Shown piece after piece: positions 41,274 to 50,833 of a stretch of DNA of 64,000 bases (positions are counted from its first letter, which is position 1; each line of letters opens with the position of its first letter). A model generated the notes under the pieces. The model made no database searches. It saw nothing but the letters and a program-made list of their open reading frames with translations, and was not told where the DNA came from. This DNA comes from Peteryoungia aggregata LMG 23059 (GTDB lineage Bacteria > Pseudomonadota > Alphaproteobacteria > Rhizobiales > Rhizobiaceae), in contig NZ_JAUSUW010000001.1 of assembly GCF_030814435.1 (NCBI RefSeq), positions 186,001 to 250,000 of the forward strand, read 5' to 3'. The position numbers and the translations under genes are program-made.

Positions 41274-41954
41274 ATGCCAAAGATTGAGAATTCATGGCTG
41301 AGGATCGACGAGCGGACAGACGTGCTTGCGTCTTTGGCAGTTTGTCTAACATGCCTGCATAAAGTCACCGAACACCCGATGTTCTGGAAGCAAGTATTAG
41401 TCAGCCTTCACAATGGCTTGCAAGGGTCAATGGTATGCCATCTTTCCGGAACTGCGCAGATGGGAGCGTTAGATGAAAGGTCTTGGCGGAAGGCTCATGA
41501 ATGGCATGATAAAGATCGAGCAGGCAAAATTGAGTATGAAGCATCTGAAGAGGATGGTTGGCCAGTTCGTCGTGCAAAGTCCGCGAAAGATGAGTTTCCC
41601 GCACAACGTCTTGCTGACGCCAAGACTCTGTTTTCCCGACTGTCTAGTGAGACCCTAAGGCTGGAAGCTGCAGGACCCATAATTTTAGTCACCGACGGCC
41701 AGATCAATTCATTCGATAGGCTACATTCTCTGAGAAACGGGCTATCTCACTTTGCCCCTGCAGGCTGGTCTATTGAACTCGCAGGATTGCCTAAAATCAC
41801 CTTGGATTGCTTGAACGTGGTGAAATCGATTTTCGAGGGCGATTGGGCGTTCAGGCATATGAGTTCGGACGAAAAGACAGCTTTGGCCGAAACGATCGAA
41901 TCTTTAGAGATGCACATAAATGCCATGCTAGCGCGCACTCCCACCGAAGCATGA
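41274..41954 (+). CDS. Hypothetical 226-aa protein with an Rx4H (HEPN-like) motif
   Basis: I cannot assign a family. The protein is largely helical, with SLAVCLTCLHKVTEHPMFWKQVL near the N-terminus, a charged middle (SEEDGWPVRRAKSAKDEF) and R154-NGLS-H159 in the segment SFDRLHSLRNGLSHFAPAGW. An R-N-x3-H pattern at the end of a helix is the catalytic signature of many HEPN ribonuclease-like domains, found in toxins and defence proteins; a similar pattern can arise by chance. The base composition is clearly more AT-rich than both neighbours, a sign of recent transfer. GAGGTG precedes ATG 41274. It starts two bases after the LysR stop. No antitoxin-like small gene is visible beside it. Confidence 0.65.
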   Translation: MPKIENSWLRIDERTDVLASLAVCLTCLHKVTEHPMFWKQVLVSLHNGLQGSMVCHLSGTAQMGALDERSWRKAHEWHDKDRAGKIEYEASEEDGWPVRRAKSAKDEFPAQRLADAKTLFSRLSSETLRLEAAGPIILVTDGQINSFDRLHSLRNGLSHFAPAGWSIELAGLPKITLDCLNVVKSIFEGDWAFRHMSSDEKTALAETIESLEMHINAMLARTPTEA

Positions 41955-42081
41955 CCCATCGGAAAAACCGATATCGACATTCTGACGAATGAATTTGCGA
42001 ATGCGGTTAATTCGCGGCAACCTTTCATCCGGGAACAAATGGCCAGCAAAAATGCGGCCCTCACAACCGGGAGACCTCGCG

Positions 42082-43239
42082 ATGAAATCTCTTCTGAAGT
42101 CTTGCACTGTCCTTGCCACCGTCCTGAGCTTCACCTCCTCGGCACTTGCCCAGGAGCCGTTGCAGGCACTCGGAGCCGGCGAAGGGGCGCTGTCCATCGT
42201 TGCCTGGGCCGGCTATATCGAGCGCGGCGAAACCGACAAGAATTTCGACTGGGTCACCGAATTCGAGAAGAAGACCGGCTGCATGGTCTCAGTGAAGACC
42301 GCCGCCACCTCGGATGAAATGGTCGCCCTGATGAACGAAGGCGGCTTCGACCTCGTCACCGCCTCTGGTGACGCGTCGCTGCGCCTCGTGGCCGGCAAGC
42401 GCGTCCAGCCGATCAACACGGCCCTCATCCCCTCCTGGAGCACCATCGACGAGCGCCTGCAGAACGCCCCCTGGCACACCAAGGACGGCGTCCATTACGG
42501 CACGCCTTACGTCTGGGGCCCGAACGTGCTGATGTACAACACCAAGGCCTTTGGTGACAAAGCCCCTGACAGTTGGAACGTCGTCTTCGAAGAGATGACG
42601 CTTGCCGACGGCAAGTCCAACAAGGGCCGCGTCCAGGCTTATGACGGCCCGATCCATGTCGCCGACGCCGCCAACTACCTGATGTTCCACAAGCCGGAAC
42701 TCGGCATCAAGGACCCCTTCGATCTCAACGAAGACCAGTACAAGGCAGCCCTTGATCTGCTGCGCGGCCAGCGCCAGCTCGTCAGCCGCTATTGGCACGA
42801 TGCCTTCATCCAGATCGACGACTTCAAGAATGAAGGCGTTGTCGCCTCCGGCTCCTGGCCCTTCCAGGTCAACCTCCTGAAGGCCGACCAGCCCATCGCC
42901 TCCGTATTCCCGAAGGAAGGCGTCACTGGCTGGGCCGACACCACCATGCTGCATGTCGACAGCGAGCATCCGAACTGCGCCTATATGTGGATGGAGCATT
43001 CGCTCTCGCCCAAGGTCCAGGGTGACGTCTCGGCTTGGTTCGGCACAGTTCCTTCCGTTCCTGCAGCCTGCAAGGGCAATGCGCTCCTGACCGACGCTGG
43101 CTGCACCAACAACGGCTTCGACAACTTCGAAAAGATCAAGTTCTGGAAGACCCCGGTCTCCAAATGCGAAAGCCAGGGTGAATGCGTCCCCTACCACCGC
43201 TGGGTTTCCGACTACATCGGCGTGATCGGCGGACGGTAA
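42082..43239 (+). CDS. Polyamine-type ABC transporter substrate-binding protein (PotF/YdcS type)
   Basis: A 385-aa periplasmic binding protein. The signal peptide ends near ALAQE (about residue 24). The mature part starts LSIVAWAGYIERGETDK, the PotD/PotF-type opening, with GFDLVTASGDASLRLV, YVWGPNVLMYN and VVASGSWPFQVNLL. A cysteine-containing C-terminus (KCESQGECVPYHRW) is present. GGGAG lies nine bases before ATG 42082. It starts an operon with an ATPase, two permeases and an aminobutyraldehyde dehydrogenase, matching E. coli ydcSTUV-patD, so putrescine or a related amine is the likely ligand. A family A repeat separates it from the ATPase gene. Confidence 0.93.
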   Translation: MKSLLKSCTVLATVLSFTSSALAQEPLQALGAGEGALSIVAWAGYIERGETDKNFDWVTEFEKKTGCMVSVKTAATSDEMVALMNEGGFDLVTASGDASLRLVAGKRVQPINTALIPSWSTIDERLQNAPWHTKDGVHYGTPYVWGPNVLMYNTKAFGDKAPDSWNVVFEEMTLADGKSNKGRVQAYDGPIHVADAANYLMFHKPELGIKDPFDLNEDQYKAALDLLRGQRQLVSRYWHDAFIQIDDFKNEGVVASGSWPFQVNLLKADQPIASVFPKEGVTGWADTTMLHVDSEHPNCAYMWMEHSLSPKVQGDVSAWFGTVPSVPAACKGNALLTDAGCTNNGFDNFEKIKFWKTPVSKCESQGECVPYHRWVSDYIGVIGGR

Positions 43240-43241
43240 CA

Positions 43242-43371
43242 TCCCACCTCCCCCTTGAGGGGGGAGGTCGCGCGGAACGCGCGGGTGGGGGTGATCTGTG
43301 GTTCAATAGAACGCTGGCGGTCACCCCACCCCGGACCTCCGGTCCGACCCTCCCCCTCGAGGGGAGGGTGT
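43242..43371. repeat. Palindromic intergenic repeat, family A subtype 2
   Basis: Two facing half-elements: CCTCCCCCTTGAGGGGGGAGG next to CGCGCGGAACGCGCG and GTGGGGGTGA, then the inverse with GGACCTCCGGTCC and CCCTCCCCCTCGAGGGGAGGG as its hairpins. Closest relative in the window is 5031-5173. It lies between the binding-protein and ATPase genes of one operon. Confidence 0.75.
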
Positions 43372-43421
43372 AGACCCACGCTGGCCTTGTGCCGGCACCC
43401 TGCTGAAATTCTGGAGTCCCC

Positions 43422-44411
43422 ATGACCGCAGCCGTCTCCTTTTCGAAGGTCTCGCGCCATTTCGGCAACGTGAAAGCCGTCGATGCCGTCGACCTGACGG
43501 TCGAACCAGGCGAATTCTTCGCCATGCTCGGCCCATCCGGCTCCGGCAAGACGACCTGCCTGCGCCTGATCGCCGGCTTCGAACAGCCGACCGCGGGCCA
43601 TATCGAGATCTTCGGCGAGACCGCCGAGGGCGTGCCGCCCTATCGCCGCAACGTCAACACGGTCTTCCAGGACTATGCCCTCTTCCCGCATTTGAACATT
43701 CTCGACAACGTCGCCTATGGCCTGATGGTCAAGGGCGTCGCCAAGGCCGAGCGCCACCGTGAGGCCGAGAAGGCGCTGGAAATGGTCAAGCTACCCGGCT
43801 ACGGCGCCCGCAAGCCCGGCCAGCTCTCCGGCGGCCAGAGGCAGCGCGTGGCGCTTGCCCGTGCGCTGGTCAACAAGCCCAAGGTTCTCCTGCTCGACGA
43901 GCCGCTCGGCGCGCTGGACTTGAAGCTGCGCGAGCAGATGCAGGAGGAGCTGAAAAGCCTGCAACGCTCGCTCGGCATCACCTTCGTCTTCGTCACCCAC
44001 GACCAGGGCGAAGCGCTGTCCATGGCCGACCGCGTCGCGGTCTTCAATGCCGGCAAGATCGTCCAGGCGGGGACGCCGCACGAGATCTACAACCGCCCGC
44101 GCACCCGCTTCGTCGCCGATTTCGTCGGCTCCTCGAATGTGATTGCACCAGACGCGATGAAGGCACTGGGCGGCGAAGCCCGCTGGACGAGCCTGCGCCC
44201 AGAAGCGATCCGCATCGTCTCTGAAGGTGGCGTGGAGGCGACGGTGCGCTCGACCAGCTTCCTCGGCGCTTCGACCAAGCTCTTCGTCGAGACCGCGGTG
44301 ACCGCTCTCACGCTCTCGCTGCCCGCAGGCCAGGCAGCACCGCAGGCCGGCGAAAGCATCCGCATCACGTGGTCGGCGTCCGACCCGCATTACATGGAGG
44401 CCGGCGCATGA
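43422..44411 (+). CDS. Polyamine-type ABC transporter ATPase (PotA/YdcT type)
   Basis: A 329-aa ATPase with Walker A GPSGSGKTT, Q-loop VFQDYALFPHLNILDNVAYGLMV, signature LSGGQRQRVALARAL, Walker B LLLDEPLGALD and H-loop VTHDQGEALSMADR, followed by a TOBE-like C-terminal domain (about residues 240-329). These are standard for the spermidine/putrescine group. The stop overlaps the start of the next permease gene (ATGA). Confidence 0.95.
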   Translation: MTAAVSFSKVSRHFGNVKAVDAVDLTVEPGEFFAMLGPSGSGKTTCLRLIAGFEQPTAGHIEIFGETAEGVPPYRRNVNTVFQDYALFPHLNILDNVAYGLMVKGVAKAERHREAEKALEMVKLPGYGARKPGQLSGGQRQRVALARALVNKPKVLLLDEPLGALDLKLREQMQEELKSLQRSLGITFVFVTHDQGEALSMADRVAVFNAGKIVQAGTPHEIYNRPRTRFVADFVGSSNVIAPDAMKALGGEARWTSLRPEAIRIVSEGGVEATVRSTSFLGASTKLFVETAVTALTLSLPAGQAAPQAGESIRITWSASDPHYMEAGA

Positions 44412-45358
44412 CGGCGATCTCCACATCTGCCATCACCCCTGGCCGTCAGGGCCTGATGGGGCGGCTCTCGGATCTGTTCTGGCGGAGGCCCAACCTGCTG
44501 CTGGTTCTGATGCTGGTGCCGCCCCTGCTCTGGCTCGGCATCATCTATGTCGGTTCGCTGGTGGCGCTGCTCCTGCAGAGCTTCTTCTCAATCGACGAAT
44601 TCTCCGGCCTGATCAATTACGAGTTCACGCTGGCAACCTATGGCGAACTGCTCCGTCCGGCCAATTTCGACATCATCCTGCGCACGCTGCTGATGTCGGC
44701 TGCCGTCACGCTGGCCTCCGCCGTCATCGCCTTCCCGATCGCCTATTACGCCGCGCGTTATGCCCGGGGGCGCTGGAAGGCCGTCTTTTATCTCGGCATC
44801 ATGCTGCCGCTCTGGTCGAGCTATCTCGTCAAGGTCTATGCCTGGAAGCTGATCCTCGCCAAGGAAGGCATCCTCACCTGGATCTTCGCCAAGCTGCATC
44901 TCACCTGGCTGCTCGATGGGCTGCTCGCCATTCCCGTCATCGGCGGCAACTCCCTGTCGATCAGCTATCTCGGCACCTTCATCGTCTTCGTCTATGTCTG
45001 GCTACCCTTCATGATCCTGCCAACCCAGGCAGCCCTGGAACGTGTGCCCGGCAACCTGATCGAAGCCTCGGGCGATCTCGGCGCCGATAGCCGCCAGACC
45101 TTCCGCCACGTGCTCTTTCCCTTGGCGCTGCCCGGCATCGTCGCCGGCTCGATCTTCACCTTCTCGCTGACCATGGGTGATTACATCATCCCGCAGATCG
45201 TCGGCACCTCCAGGCTTTTCATCGGCCAGGCCGTCTATGCCCAGCAGGGCACCGCCGGCAACATTCCGCTCGCTGCCGCCTTCTCGGTCGTGCCGATCGT
45301 CATCATGGGCATTTATCTCACCATCGCCAAACGCATGGGGGCCTTCGATGCGCTCTGA
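44408..45358 (+). CDS. Polyamine-type ABC transporter permease (PotB/YdcU type)
   Basis: A 316-aa inner-membrane permease with six main hydrophobic helices and the EAA loop [28 protein letters not shown] that docks on the ATPase. ATG 44408 overlaps the stop of the ATPase gene; the longer frame reaching back to 44369 lies inside that gene. The end overlaps the next permease by 11 bases. Confidence 0.94.
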   Translation: MTAISTSAITPGRQGLMGRLSDLFWRRPNLLLVLMLVPPLLWLGIIYVGSLVALLLQSFFSIDEFSGLINYEFTLATYGELLRPANFDIILRTLLMSAAVTLASAVIAFPIAYYAARYARGRWKAVFYLGIMLPLWSSYLVKVYAWKLILAKEGILTWIFAKLHLTWLLDGLLAIPVIGGNSLSISYLGTFIVFVYVWLPFMILPTQAALERVPGNLIEASGDLGADSRQTFRHVLFPLALPGIVAGSIFTFSLTMGDYIIPQIVGTSRLFIGQAVYAQQGTAGNIPLAAAFSVVPIVIMGIYLTIAKRMGAFDAL

Positions 45359-46163
45359 CCGCTCCCAATCCGCAGGTCTGTCGCTTAAGATCGCCGCCGG
45401 CGCCGGCCTTGCCTTCCTGCATCTGCCGATCCTGCTGATTTTCGTCTATGCCTTCACCACGGAGGAAAAGAGCTTCCAGTGGCCGCCGCCGGGCTTCACC
45501 AGCAAATGGTTTGCCGTCGCCTGGAACCGCCCCGACATCTGGGAAGCGCTGTGGCTCTCGGTCAAGGTCGCCAGCATCGCCACCGTGATTGCGCTGGTGC
45601 TCGGCACGCTTGCCGCGGCCGCCGTCGCCCGCACCAAGTTCTTCGGCCGCGAAGTCATCTCGCTCCTCGTCATCCTGCCGATCGCGCTGCCCGGCATCAT
45701 CACCGGCATTGCGCTGCGCTCGGCCTTCTCGCTGGCGGATATCCCCTTCTCCTTCTGGACGATCATCCTCGGCCACGCCACCTTCTGCGTCGTCGTGGTC
45801 TACAACAATGCGGTGGCCCGCTTCCGCCGCACCTCCGGTTCGCTGATCGAAGCCTCCATGGATCTCGGCGCCGATGGCTTCCAGACCTTCCGCCATGTGA
45901 TCCTGCCGAACATTGCAACGGCGCTTCTGGCCGGCGGTATGCTCGCCTTCGCGCTTTCCTTCGACGAGGTCATCGTCACCACGTTTACCGCCGGCCAGCA
46001 ATCGACACTGCCGATCTGGATGCTGGAAGAATTGATCCGCCCACGCCAGCGCCCGGTCACCAATGTGGTCGCGATGCTTGTCGTGATCGTCACTTTCCTG
46101 CCGATCCTGGCGGCCTATTATCTGACCCGCGATACCGACCAGATCGCCGGCAGCGGCAAATGA
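45348..46163 (+). CDS. Polyamine-type ABC transporter permease (PotC/YdcV type)
   Basis: A 271-aa inner-membrane permease partner with the EAA loop [24 protein letters not shown] and [24 protein letters not shown] 45348 (MRSDRSQS) overlaps the end of the preceding permease gene, so the two are translationally coupled; the longer frame from 45177 overlaps that gene and is not used. The dehydrogenase gene follows after 69 bases. Confidence 0.94.
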   Translation: MRSDRSQSAGLSLKIAAGAGLAFLHLPILLIFVYAFTTEEKSFQWPPPGFTSKWFAVAWNRPDIWEALWLSVKVASIATVIALVLGTLAAAAVARTKFFGREVISLLVILPIALPGIITGIALRSAFSLADIPFSFWTIILGHATFCVVVVYNNAVARFRRTSGSLIEASMDLGADGFQTFRHVILPNIATALLAGGMLAFALSFDEVIVTTFTAGQQSTLPIWMLEELIRPRQRPVTNVVAMLVVIVTFLPILAAYYLTRDTDQIAGSGK

Positions 46164-46232
46164 TGAACCACCGAACCCGTGCAGCCTCGGCTGCCGGTTT
46201 CGCAATTGAAGTCTGATAAAAGGGAGAACGAC

Positions 46233-47657
46233 ATGGACACCCAGATGCTGATCGGCGCCAAGTTCGAAGCCGGCACAGAGACGGACGAAAAGATCCTGAA
46301 CCCTAGAAACGGCGATGTCATCGTCGATCTCCCGGAAGCCTCGCTCGCCCAGGTCGAGGCGGCCGTCGACGCTGCCGAAGGCGCCTTCGTCTCCTGGTCG
46401 CAGACGACGCCCGGCCAGCGCGCCGGCTACCTGCTCGCGATTGCCGATGCGATCGAAAAGGACGCCGCCGGTTTCGCCGCACTCGAAAGCCTCAACTGCG
46501 GCAAGCCGATCAATGCCGTTCTGAACGATGAAATCCCGGCGATCGTCGACTGCTACCGCTTCTTCGCCGGCGCAATCCGCACGCTGCAGGCTCCGGTATC
46601 AGGCGAATATCTGCCGGGCTTCACCTCGATGATCCGCCGCGATGCCGTCGGCGTCATCGGCTCGATCGCGCCCTGGAACTACCCGCTGATGATGATGGCC
46701 TGGAAGCTCGCACCGGCCCTTGCCGGCGGCAACACCGTGGTCTTCAAGCCCTCCGAGCAGACGCCGCTGACGGCACTCAAACTCGCCAAGGTCATGGCCG
46801 ACATTCTGCCGGAAGGCGTGGTCAATGTCGTGCTCGGCCGTGGGGAAAGTGTCGGCAATGCGCTGATCAACAACCCGAAAATCCAGATGCTGTCGATCAC
46901 CGGCGATATCGCCACCGGCAAGAAGATCATGACGGCAGCCGCCAAGACCGTAAAGCGCACGCACCTGGAACTCGGCGGCAAGGCCCCGGTCATCGTCCAT
47001 GACGATGCCGATATCGACGCCGCCGTGGCCGCCATCCGCACCTTCGGCTATTACAATGCCGGCCAGGACTGCACCGCCGCCTGCCGCATCTATGCGAGCG
47101 ACAAGATCTATGACCGCTTTGTCGCCGATCTGGCCGCCGCCGTGTCCACCATCAAGTTCAATCAGGCCGACGACGCCGAAAACGAGATCGGCCCGCTGAT
47201 CTCCAAGCGCCAGCGCGACCGTGTCGAAAGCTTCGTGACGCGGGCTGCCGAACACAAGCACATGGAAGTGGTCGCCGGCGGCAAGCTCGGCTCCGACAAG
47301 GGCTTCTTCTACACCCCGACCGTCATTGCCGGCGCAACCCAAGACGACGAGATCGTCCGCCGCGAAGTCTTCGGGCCGGTCGTCTCCGTCACACGCTTTA
47401 CGGAAGCCGAACAGGCCGTCGCCTGGGCAAACGACAGCGACTACGGCCTTGCCTCCTCCGTCTGGACCAAGGATATCTCCCGCGCCATGCAGACCGCCGC
47501 CAAGCTGCGCTATGGCTGCACCTGGATCAACACCCACTTCATGCTCTGCAACGAAATGCCCCATGGCGGCATGAAGCAGTCGGGCTATGGCAAGGACATG
47601 TCGATCTATGCACTGGAAGACTACACGACCGTCCGCCATGTGATGATTGCGCATTGA
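46233..47657 (+). CDS. patD: Gamma-aminobutyraldehyde dehydrogenase
   Basis: A 474-aa NAD-dependent aldehyde dehydrogenase oxidising 4-aminobutanal, made from putrescine, to GABA. The catalytic glutamate is E246 ([13 protein letters not shown]) and the nucleophile C280 ([14 protein letters not shown]). The sequence follows E. coli PatD closely over its whole length, including [39 protein letters not shown] and the C-terminal [27 protein letters not shown] precedes ATG 46233. As last gene of a ydcSTUV-like operon it couples amine uptake to catabolism; a putrescine aminotransferase is not in the window. A terminator follows. Confidence 0.94.
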   Translation: MDTQMLIGAKFEAGTETDEKILNPRNGDVIVDLPEASLAQVEAAVDAAEGAFVSWSQTTPGQRAGYLLAIADAIEKDAAGFAALESLNCGKPINAVLNDEIPAIVDCYRFFAGAIRTLQAPVSGEYLPGFTSMIRRDAVGVIGSIAPWNYPLMMMAWKLAPALAGGNTVVFKPSEQTPLTALKLAKVMADILPEGVVNVVLGRGESVGNALINNPKIQMLSITGDIATGKKIMTAAAKTVKRTHLELGGKAPVIVHDDADIDAAVAAIRTFGYYNAGQDCTAACRIYASDKIYDRFVADLAAAVSTIKFNQADDAENEIGPLISKRQRDRVESFVTRAAEHKHMEVVAGGKLGSDKGFFYTPTVIAGATQDDEIVRREVFGPVVSVTRFTEAEQAVAWANDSDYGLASSVWTKDISRAMQTAAKLRYGCTWINTHFMLCNEMPHGGMKQSGYGKDMSIYALEDYTTVRHVMIAH

Positions 47658-47687
47658 GCTGACGGAAACCGTCAGACCATCAACAAC

Positions 47688-47722
47688 AAAGGGCGTGATC
47701 CGTCAAACGGTTCACGCCCTTT
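47688..47722. terminator. Bidirectional terminator between patD and the FUSC gene
   Basis: An 11-bp perfect stem, AAAGGGCGTGA with TCACGCCCTTT, around a 13-base loop. The A and T ends allow use from both sides. It lies 30 bases past patD and four bases past the FUSC stop on the other strand. Confidence 0.85.
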
Positions 47723-47725
47723 CCA

Positions 47726-49651
47726 TCAGACAGGGCCTGCGGCTGTAAAAAACTGCCGCTCGACGTCAAGCGCCTGCGCCCCGGCCCCGACAATCCGCGC
47801 CCGCCCATCATGCCGCGCCTGCAGACGCATCGCGACACGCGCAAGCGCCGTCTGCGCCTTGTCCGGATCAGGCTGCAAGTGTTTCAGCCGCTCCAGGGCG
47901 GCCAGCGCAGCGCGCGTCTCGCCAGGATTGAGCTGCTTGCCCAGCACCGCTTCCTGCAAGGCCACAATGGCCTCGCCGACCGCGAGAACCGCAATCCCGC
48001 CCTCGATCATCTCCGGGCTCGACGTGCCGCTGCGTTCGGCATGACGCACAAGCCTGAGAAGCCGATGATAGAGCCTTGCCCGCCAGACCAGACGATGGCG
48101 CGAGGCATCCTCTTTGCGTGCCATGATCTGCAGCTCGTCGATCATCATCCGGATCAGCGTTGCCAGACGTCGCTTTGTGGTGAGCGGGTAGATCAGCCGG
48201 AAGACGCCGTAAGCAACAACAGGTGCTCCGACCAGGGCGGCAACCGTAAAGAGCGACTGGAGGAAATCGCCGGTGACCGGATAATGCGGATGCAAAAGCA
48301 GAAGCGAGACCATGGCATAATCGAAGGCTGAAGCCACGGTATGCCGATGCGAAAAAAGAAGCGGCGCCGCGAGAATGAAGGGCAGGGTCAAGAGCACCAC
48401 CTGGAATTCGCTGCCGGCGAGCGGCCAAACAAGATAATGGCAGATAAGGGCGGCACAGCAGCCATAGACCTGCCCCAGGAAGACGGCCCGCAGGATCTGC
48501 GTCGGATTGTCGAAGGTGGAGAAGATCGTCACCATGATCGACAGCCCGAGCAGGAGGAAGGCAAGCGACGACCAACCCGTCGCAACCCAGACCAGCCCGG
48601 TGAGGAGAAGACTGACGCTTGCCCGGATGCCTGCCTCGCGCGCACCGATCCAGTCGCGATGCATGACGCCCGGATAGGCAGCCGGCGGCTCCAGCGTCTT
48701 GGCGGCAAGGCTTGCGCGATGGGCGCGGATGCCGCCGGCAAGCGCGCTGAGCGCCTGGGCGAGGTCCGGCAGACCATCCGCCTCAGCCGCCGCCTGATCC
48801 AGAAGCCTTAGCGGCTCTTCCGACAGATCGAGTGCGGCAAACCGTGCAATCGCAAGGTCAAGCGTCGCCGCACACGCCTCCTGCCCGCCGGTTTCGATCC
48901 GTCTGGCGGCCAGGAGCAGCGAAATCTGCATCGACAGGATGGAGCGGATGGCCCGCACCGTCTGTCGGCGCCGCAAGGAGCCCGCCGCATGCGGGTCACA
49001 CTGCTCGTCAATGGCGGCCATGTCCGACAGGAGCGCCATCTCGTCGACCGTCAACCCAGGAGATCCGCCATGGCGCAAGCGATCGGCCAGACGCTCCAGA
49101 AGCCGGATCGTCAGGCGCCGCATCCGCCCGACCATCTCCTCTTCGGCAGCCGCAGGCGTCAGCAGGAAACCGATGACTACGGCCACCACAACCCCGAGAA
49201 AGATCGTCGCCGCACGATCGAGACCGAGGACGAAGACATGGCCCGGCTGACCGAAATCGAGAAGGGCGACCATCGCCGCCGAATAGCCGGCCAGGATGAC
49301 GCCGTAGGATATCAGACCTCGCAACAGGTTGCCGGCGGTGACACAGATCCCGATCCACACTGCAAGCCCGAGCACCAGAACCAGCGGCGCCCCATCCGCC
49401 ATCAGCAGCAGACCGACCCCGGCCAGAACCCCGATTGCGGTGCCGATTGCCCGAAACAGGCCCTTTTCCAGCAATTGCCCCCGCGTCGGCTGTGAAGCCG
49501 CCCAGACCGTCATCGCCGACCATTGCGGATGGTCGAGACCCAGCCGCCAGGCGATGAGAAAGGCGATGCAGGCCGCAATGGCGGTGTGAAAGGCAAAACG
49601 CAGTCGCGGCAGATCAAAGCCGAGCCCTGTCCAGAACGCGGTGGATGTCAT
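47726..49651 (-). CDS. FUSC-family inner-membrane efflux protein (AaeB-like)
   Basis: A 641-aa protein with the FUSC layout: an N-terminal membrane block of about six helices (RFAFHTAIAACIAFLIAWRLGLDHPQWSAMTVWAASQPTRGQLL is the signature, residues about 17-62), a cytoplasmic helical region (about 175-345), a second membrane block (about 350-500) and a C-terminal soluble region. AaeB and related proteins export aromatic acids. Its ATG overlaps the stop of a MarR regulator (ATGA), so the two form an operon in which MarR probably senses the exported compound. No membrane fusion partner is next to it. Confidence 0.88.
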   Translation of the reverse strand: MTSTAFWTGLGFDLPRLRFAFHTAIAACIAFLIAWRLGLDHPQWSAMTVWAASQPTRGQLLEKGLFRAIGTAIGVLAGVGLLLMADGAPLVLVLGLAVWIGICVTAGNLLRGLISYGVILAGYSAAMVALLDFGQPGHVFVLGLDRAATIFLGVVVAVVIGFLLTPAAAEEEMVGRMRRLTIRLLERLADRLRHGGSPGLTVDEMALLSDMAAIDEQCDPHAAGSLRRRQTVRAIRSILSMQISLLLAARRIETGGQEACAATLDLAIARFAALDLSEEPLRLLDQAAAEADGLPDLAQALSALAGGIRAHRASLAAKTLEPPAAYPGVMHRDWIGAREAGIRASVSLLLTGLVWVATGWSSLAFLLLGLSIMVTIFSTFDNPTQILRAVFLGQVYGCCAALICHYLVWPLAGSEFQVVLLTLPFILAAPLLFSHRHTVASAFDYAMVSLLLLHPHYPVTGDFLQSLFTVAALVGAPVVAYGVFRLIYPLTTKRRLATLIRMMIDELQIMARKEDASRHRLVWRARLYHRLLRLVRHAERSGTSSPEMIEGGIAVLAVGEAIVALQEAVLGKQLNPGETRAALAALERLKHLQPDPDKAQTALARVAMRLQARHDGRARIVGAGAQALDVERQFFTAAGPV

Positions 49652-50103
49652 GTCCGCTCCTCCCGCGCTGCCGTGGCGGCCAGCCGCGCCTCGATCCGTA
49701 CAAAGGCCTGCAGCAGCGCCTCTGTCGCCGCGTCGTCGAGATCCTGCAGCAAGTCGTCCTCCAGCGGTTCGACCAGACCGCGGATCCGCGCCACCTGAGC
49801 ATGGCCGGCAGGGGTCAGGAACAGGCGCTTGGCCCGCCGGTCATGCGGATCTGGTTGCCTCTCGACCAGTTCCCGTGCCTCAAGAATATCGAGCAAACGC
49901 ACAAGACTGGAGACATCAAGGCCAACCCTCGCAGCAAGATCGCGTTGCAGCAGCCCCTCACCGGCCCGATGCAGGTGCATCAACGGCGCCCATGTGGCAT
50001 CGCTCAGCCCGGAACTCGAAAGCTGCATATCGAGATATTGGCGCCAGCGCCGGGCAAGTCCCACCAGCCGGATACCAAGGACACGTTTCGGATTCTCTGT
50101 CAT
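49648..50103 (-). CDS. MarR-family transcriptional regulator
   Basis: A 151-aa winged-helix regulator: LMHLHRAGEGLLQRDLAARVGLDVSSLVRLLDILEARELVERQPDPHDRRAKRLFLTPAGHA contains the helix-turn-helix and the wing with the conserved DxRxK pattern. It is co-transcribed with the FUSC exporter, overlapping it by four bases. No clear Shine-Dalgarno precedes ATG 50103 (GTAGTTTGC), and direct repeats of TTTGTAT lie just upstream, a candidate autoregulatory site. Confidence 0.93.
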   Translation of the reverse strand: MTENPKRVLGIRLVGLARRWRQYLDMQLSSSGLSDATWAPLMHLHRAGEGLLQRDLAARVGLDVSSLVRLLDILEARELVERQPDPHDRRAKRLFLTPAGHAQVARIRGLVEPLEDDLLQDLDDAATEALLQAFVRIEARLAATAAREERT

Positions 50104-50112
50104 GCAAACTAC

Positions 50113-50134
50113 TTTGTATCAATATAATTTGTAT
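50113..50134. promoter_or_regulatory. MarR operator candidate
   Basis: Two direct repeats of TTTGTAT at 50113-50119 and 50128-50134, 15 bases apart, in a short AT-rich stretch 10-31 bases upstream of the MarR start codon. The AT content contrasts with the surroundings and probably also contains the promoter. Confidence 0.4.
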
Positions 50135-50249
50135 AGCAAGCATTTGACGACAGACTGCAACTCTCTTCGCGTTTACCCTGCCGTGCCAAACCGGTAGCGA
50201 CCGTGCCGAAGCCCCGTTATGCTGCATGGTGACCACACCGGAGAACCGC

Positions 50250-50678
50250 ATGCGCCAACTCTTCATCCTGGGACTGGGACTGACCCTTGCCCTGACCGCC
50301 GGCACAGCGTTGGCACAGGAACCGCAAGTCATTCCGGCACCGGAGCTTGGCAACGGCGCATTGATGGACACCTATCTCTGGCATGTCCGTGGGCTGCCAC
50401 CCGGCCAGCGCCTGGCCGTCCATTCCGGCGCCGGCCCCGATTTTCGCGTCATCCATGCGCTTGATGAAGGCACGCCGATTGAGCGTTTGTCCTGCAAGGA
50501 CAGTCGCGGCGGCTATTGGTGCCGCATCGCGACCGTTGATCTACCCCGCATCTCCGGCTGGGTCGACGGACGTTTCCTGCTGGAAGAACCGGGTTTCGCT
50601 CCGCCTGACGATCTGCGCAATCCATCCTTCGAGCCGGAGATCGTGATCGATCCATTCCTGCGGCCGAGACGGCCTTGA
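50250..50678 (+). CDS. Small secreted SH3-domain protein
   Basis: A 142-aa protein with a signal peptide ending near ALAQE (about residue 22) and one bacterial SH3-like domain (about residues 48-112: GQRLAVHSGAGPDFRVIHALDEGTPIERLSCKDSRGGYWCRI ... SGWVDGRFL) containing a likely disulfide pair. Such domains bind cell-wall peptides. GGAGAACCGC precedes ATG 50250; the earlier ATG at 50226 lacks a site. It stands alone, divergent from the MarR gene. Confidence 0.85.
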   Translation: MRQLFILGLGLTLALTAGTALAQEPQVIPAPELGNGALMDTYLWHVRGLPPGQRLAVHSGAGPDFRVIHALDEGTPIERLSCKDSRGGYWCRIATVDLPRISGWVDGRFLLEEPGFAPPDDLRNPSFEPEIVIDPFLRPRRP

Positions 50679-50833
50679 GGGGCGGTCCGACGTCCCTCAG
50701 CCAAGCAGGACGAAAAACCGGGGGCTTGAGCGCTGCGCCAGCCGCCTGAGGCTCGGATGTCCCGGTGAGGGGCAGGCGCTGCGGCCATCAGAGGACGCAT
50801 GCGCTGGTCTAGTCGGTCGACTTTGCTTCGTCC

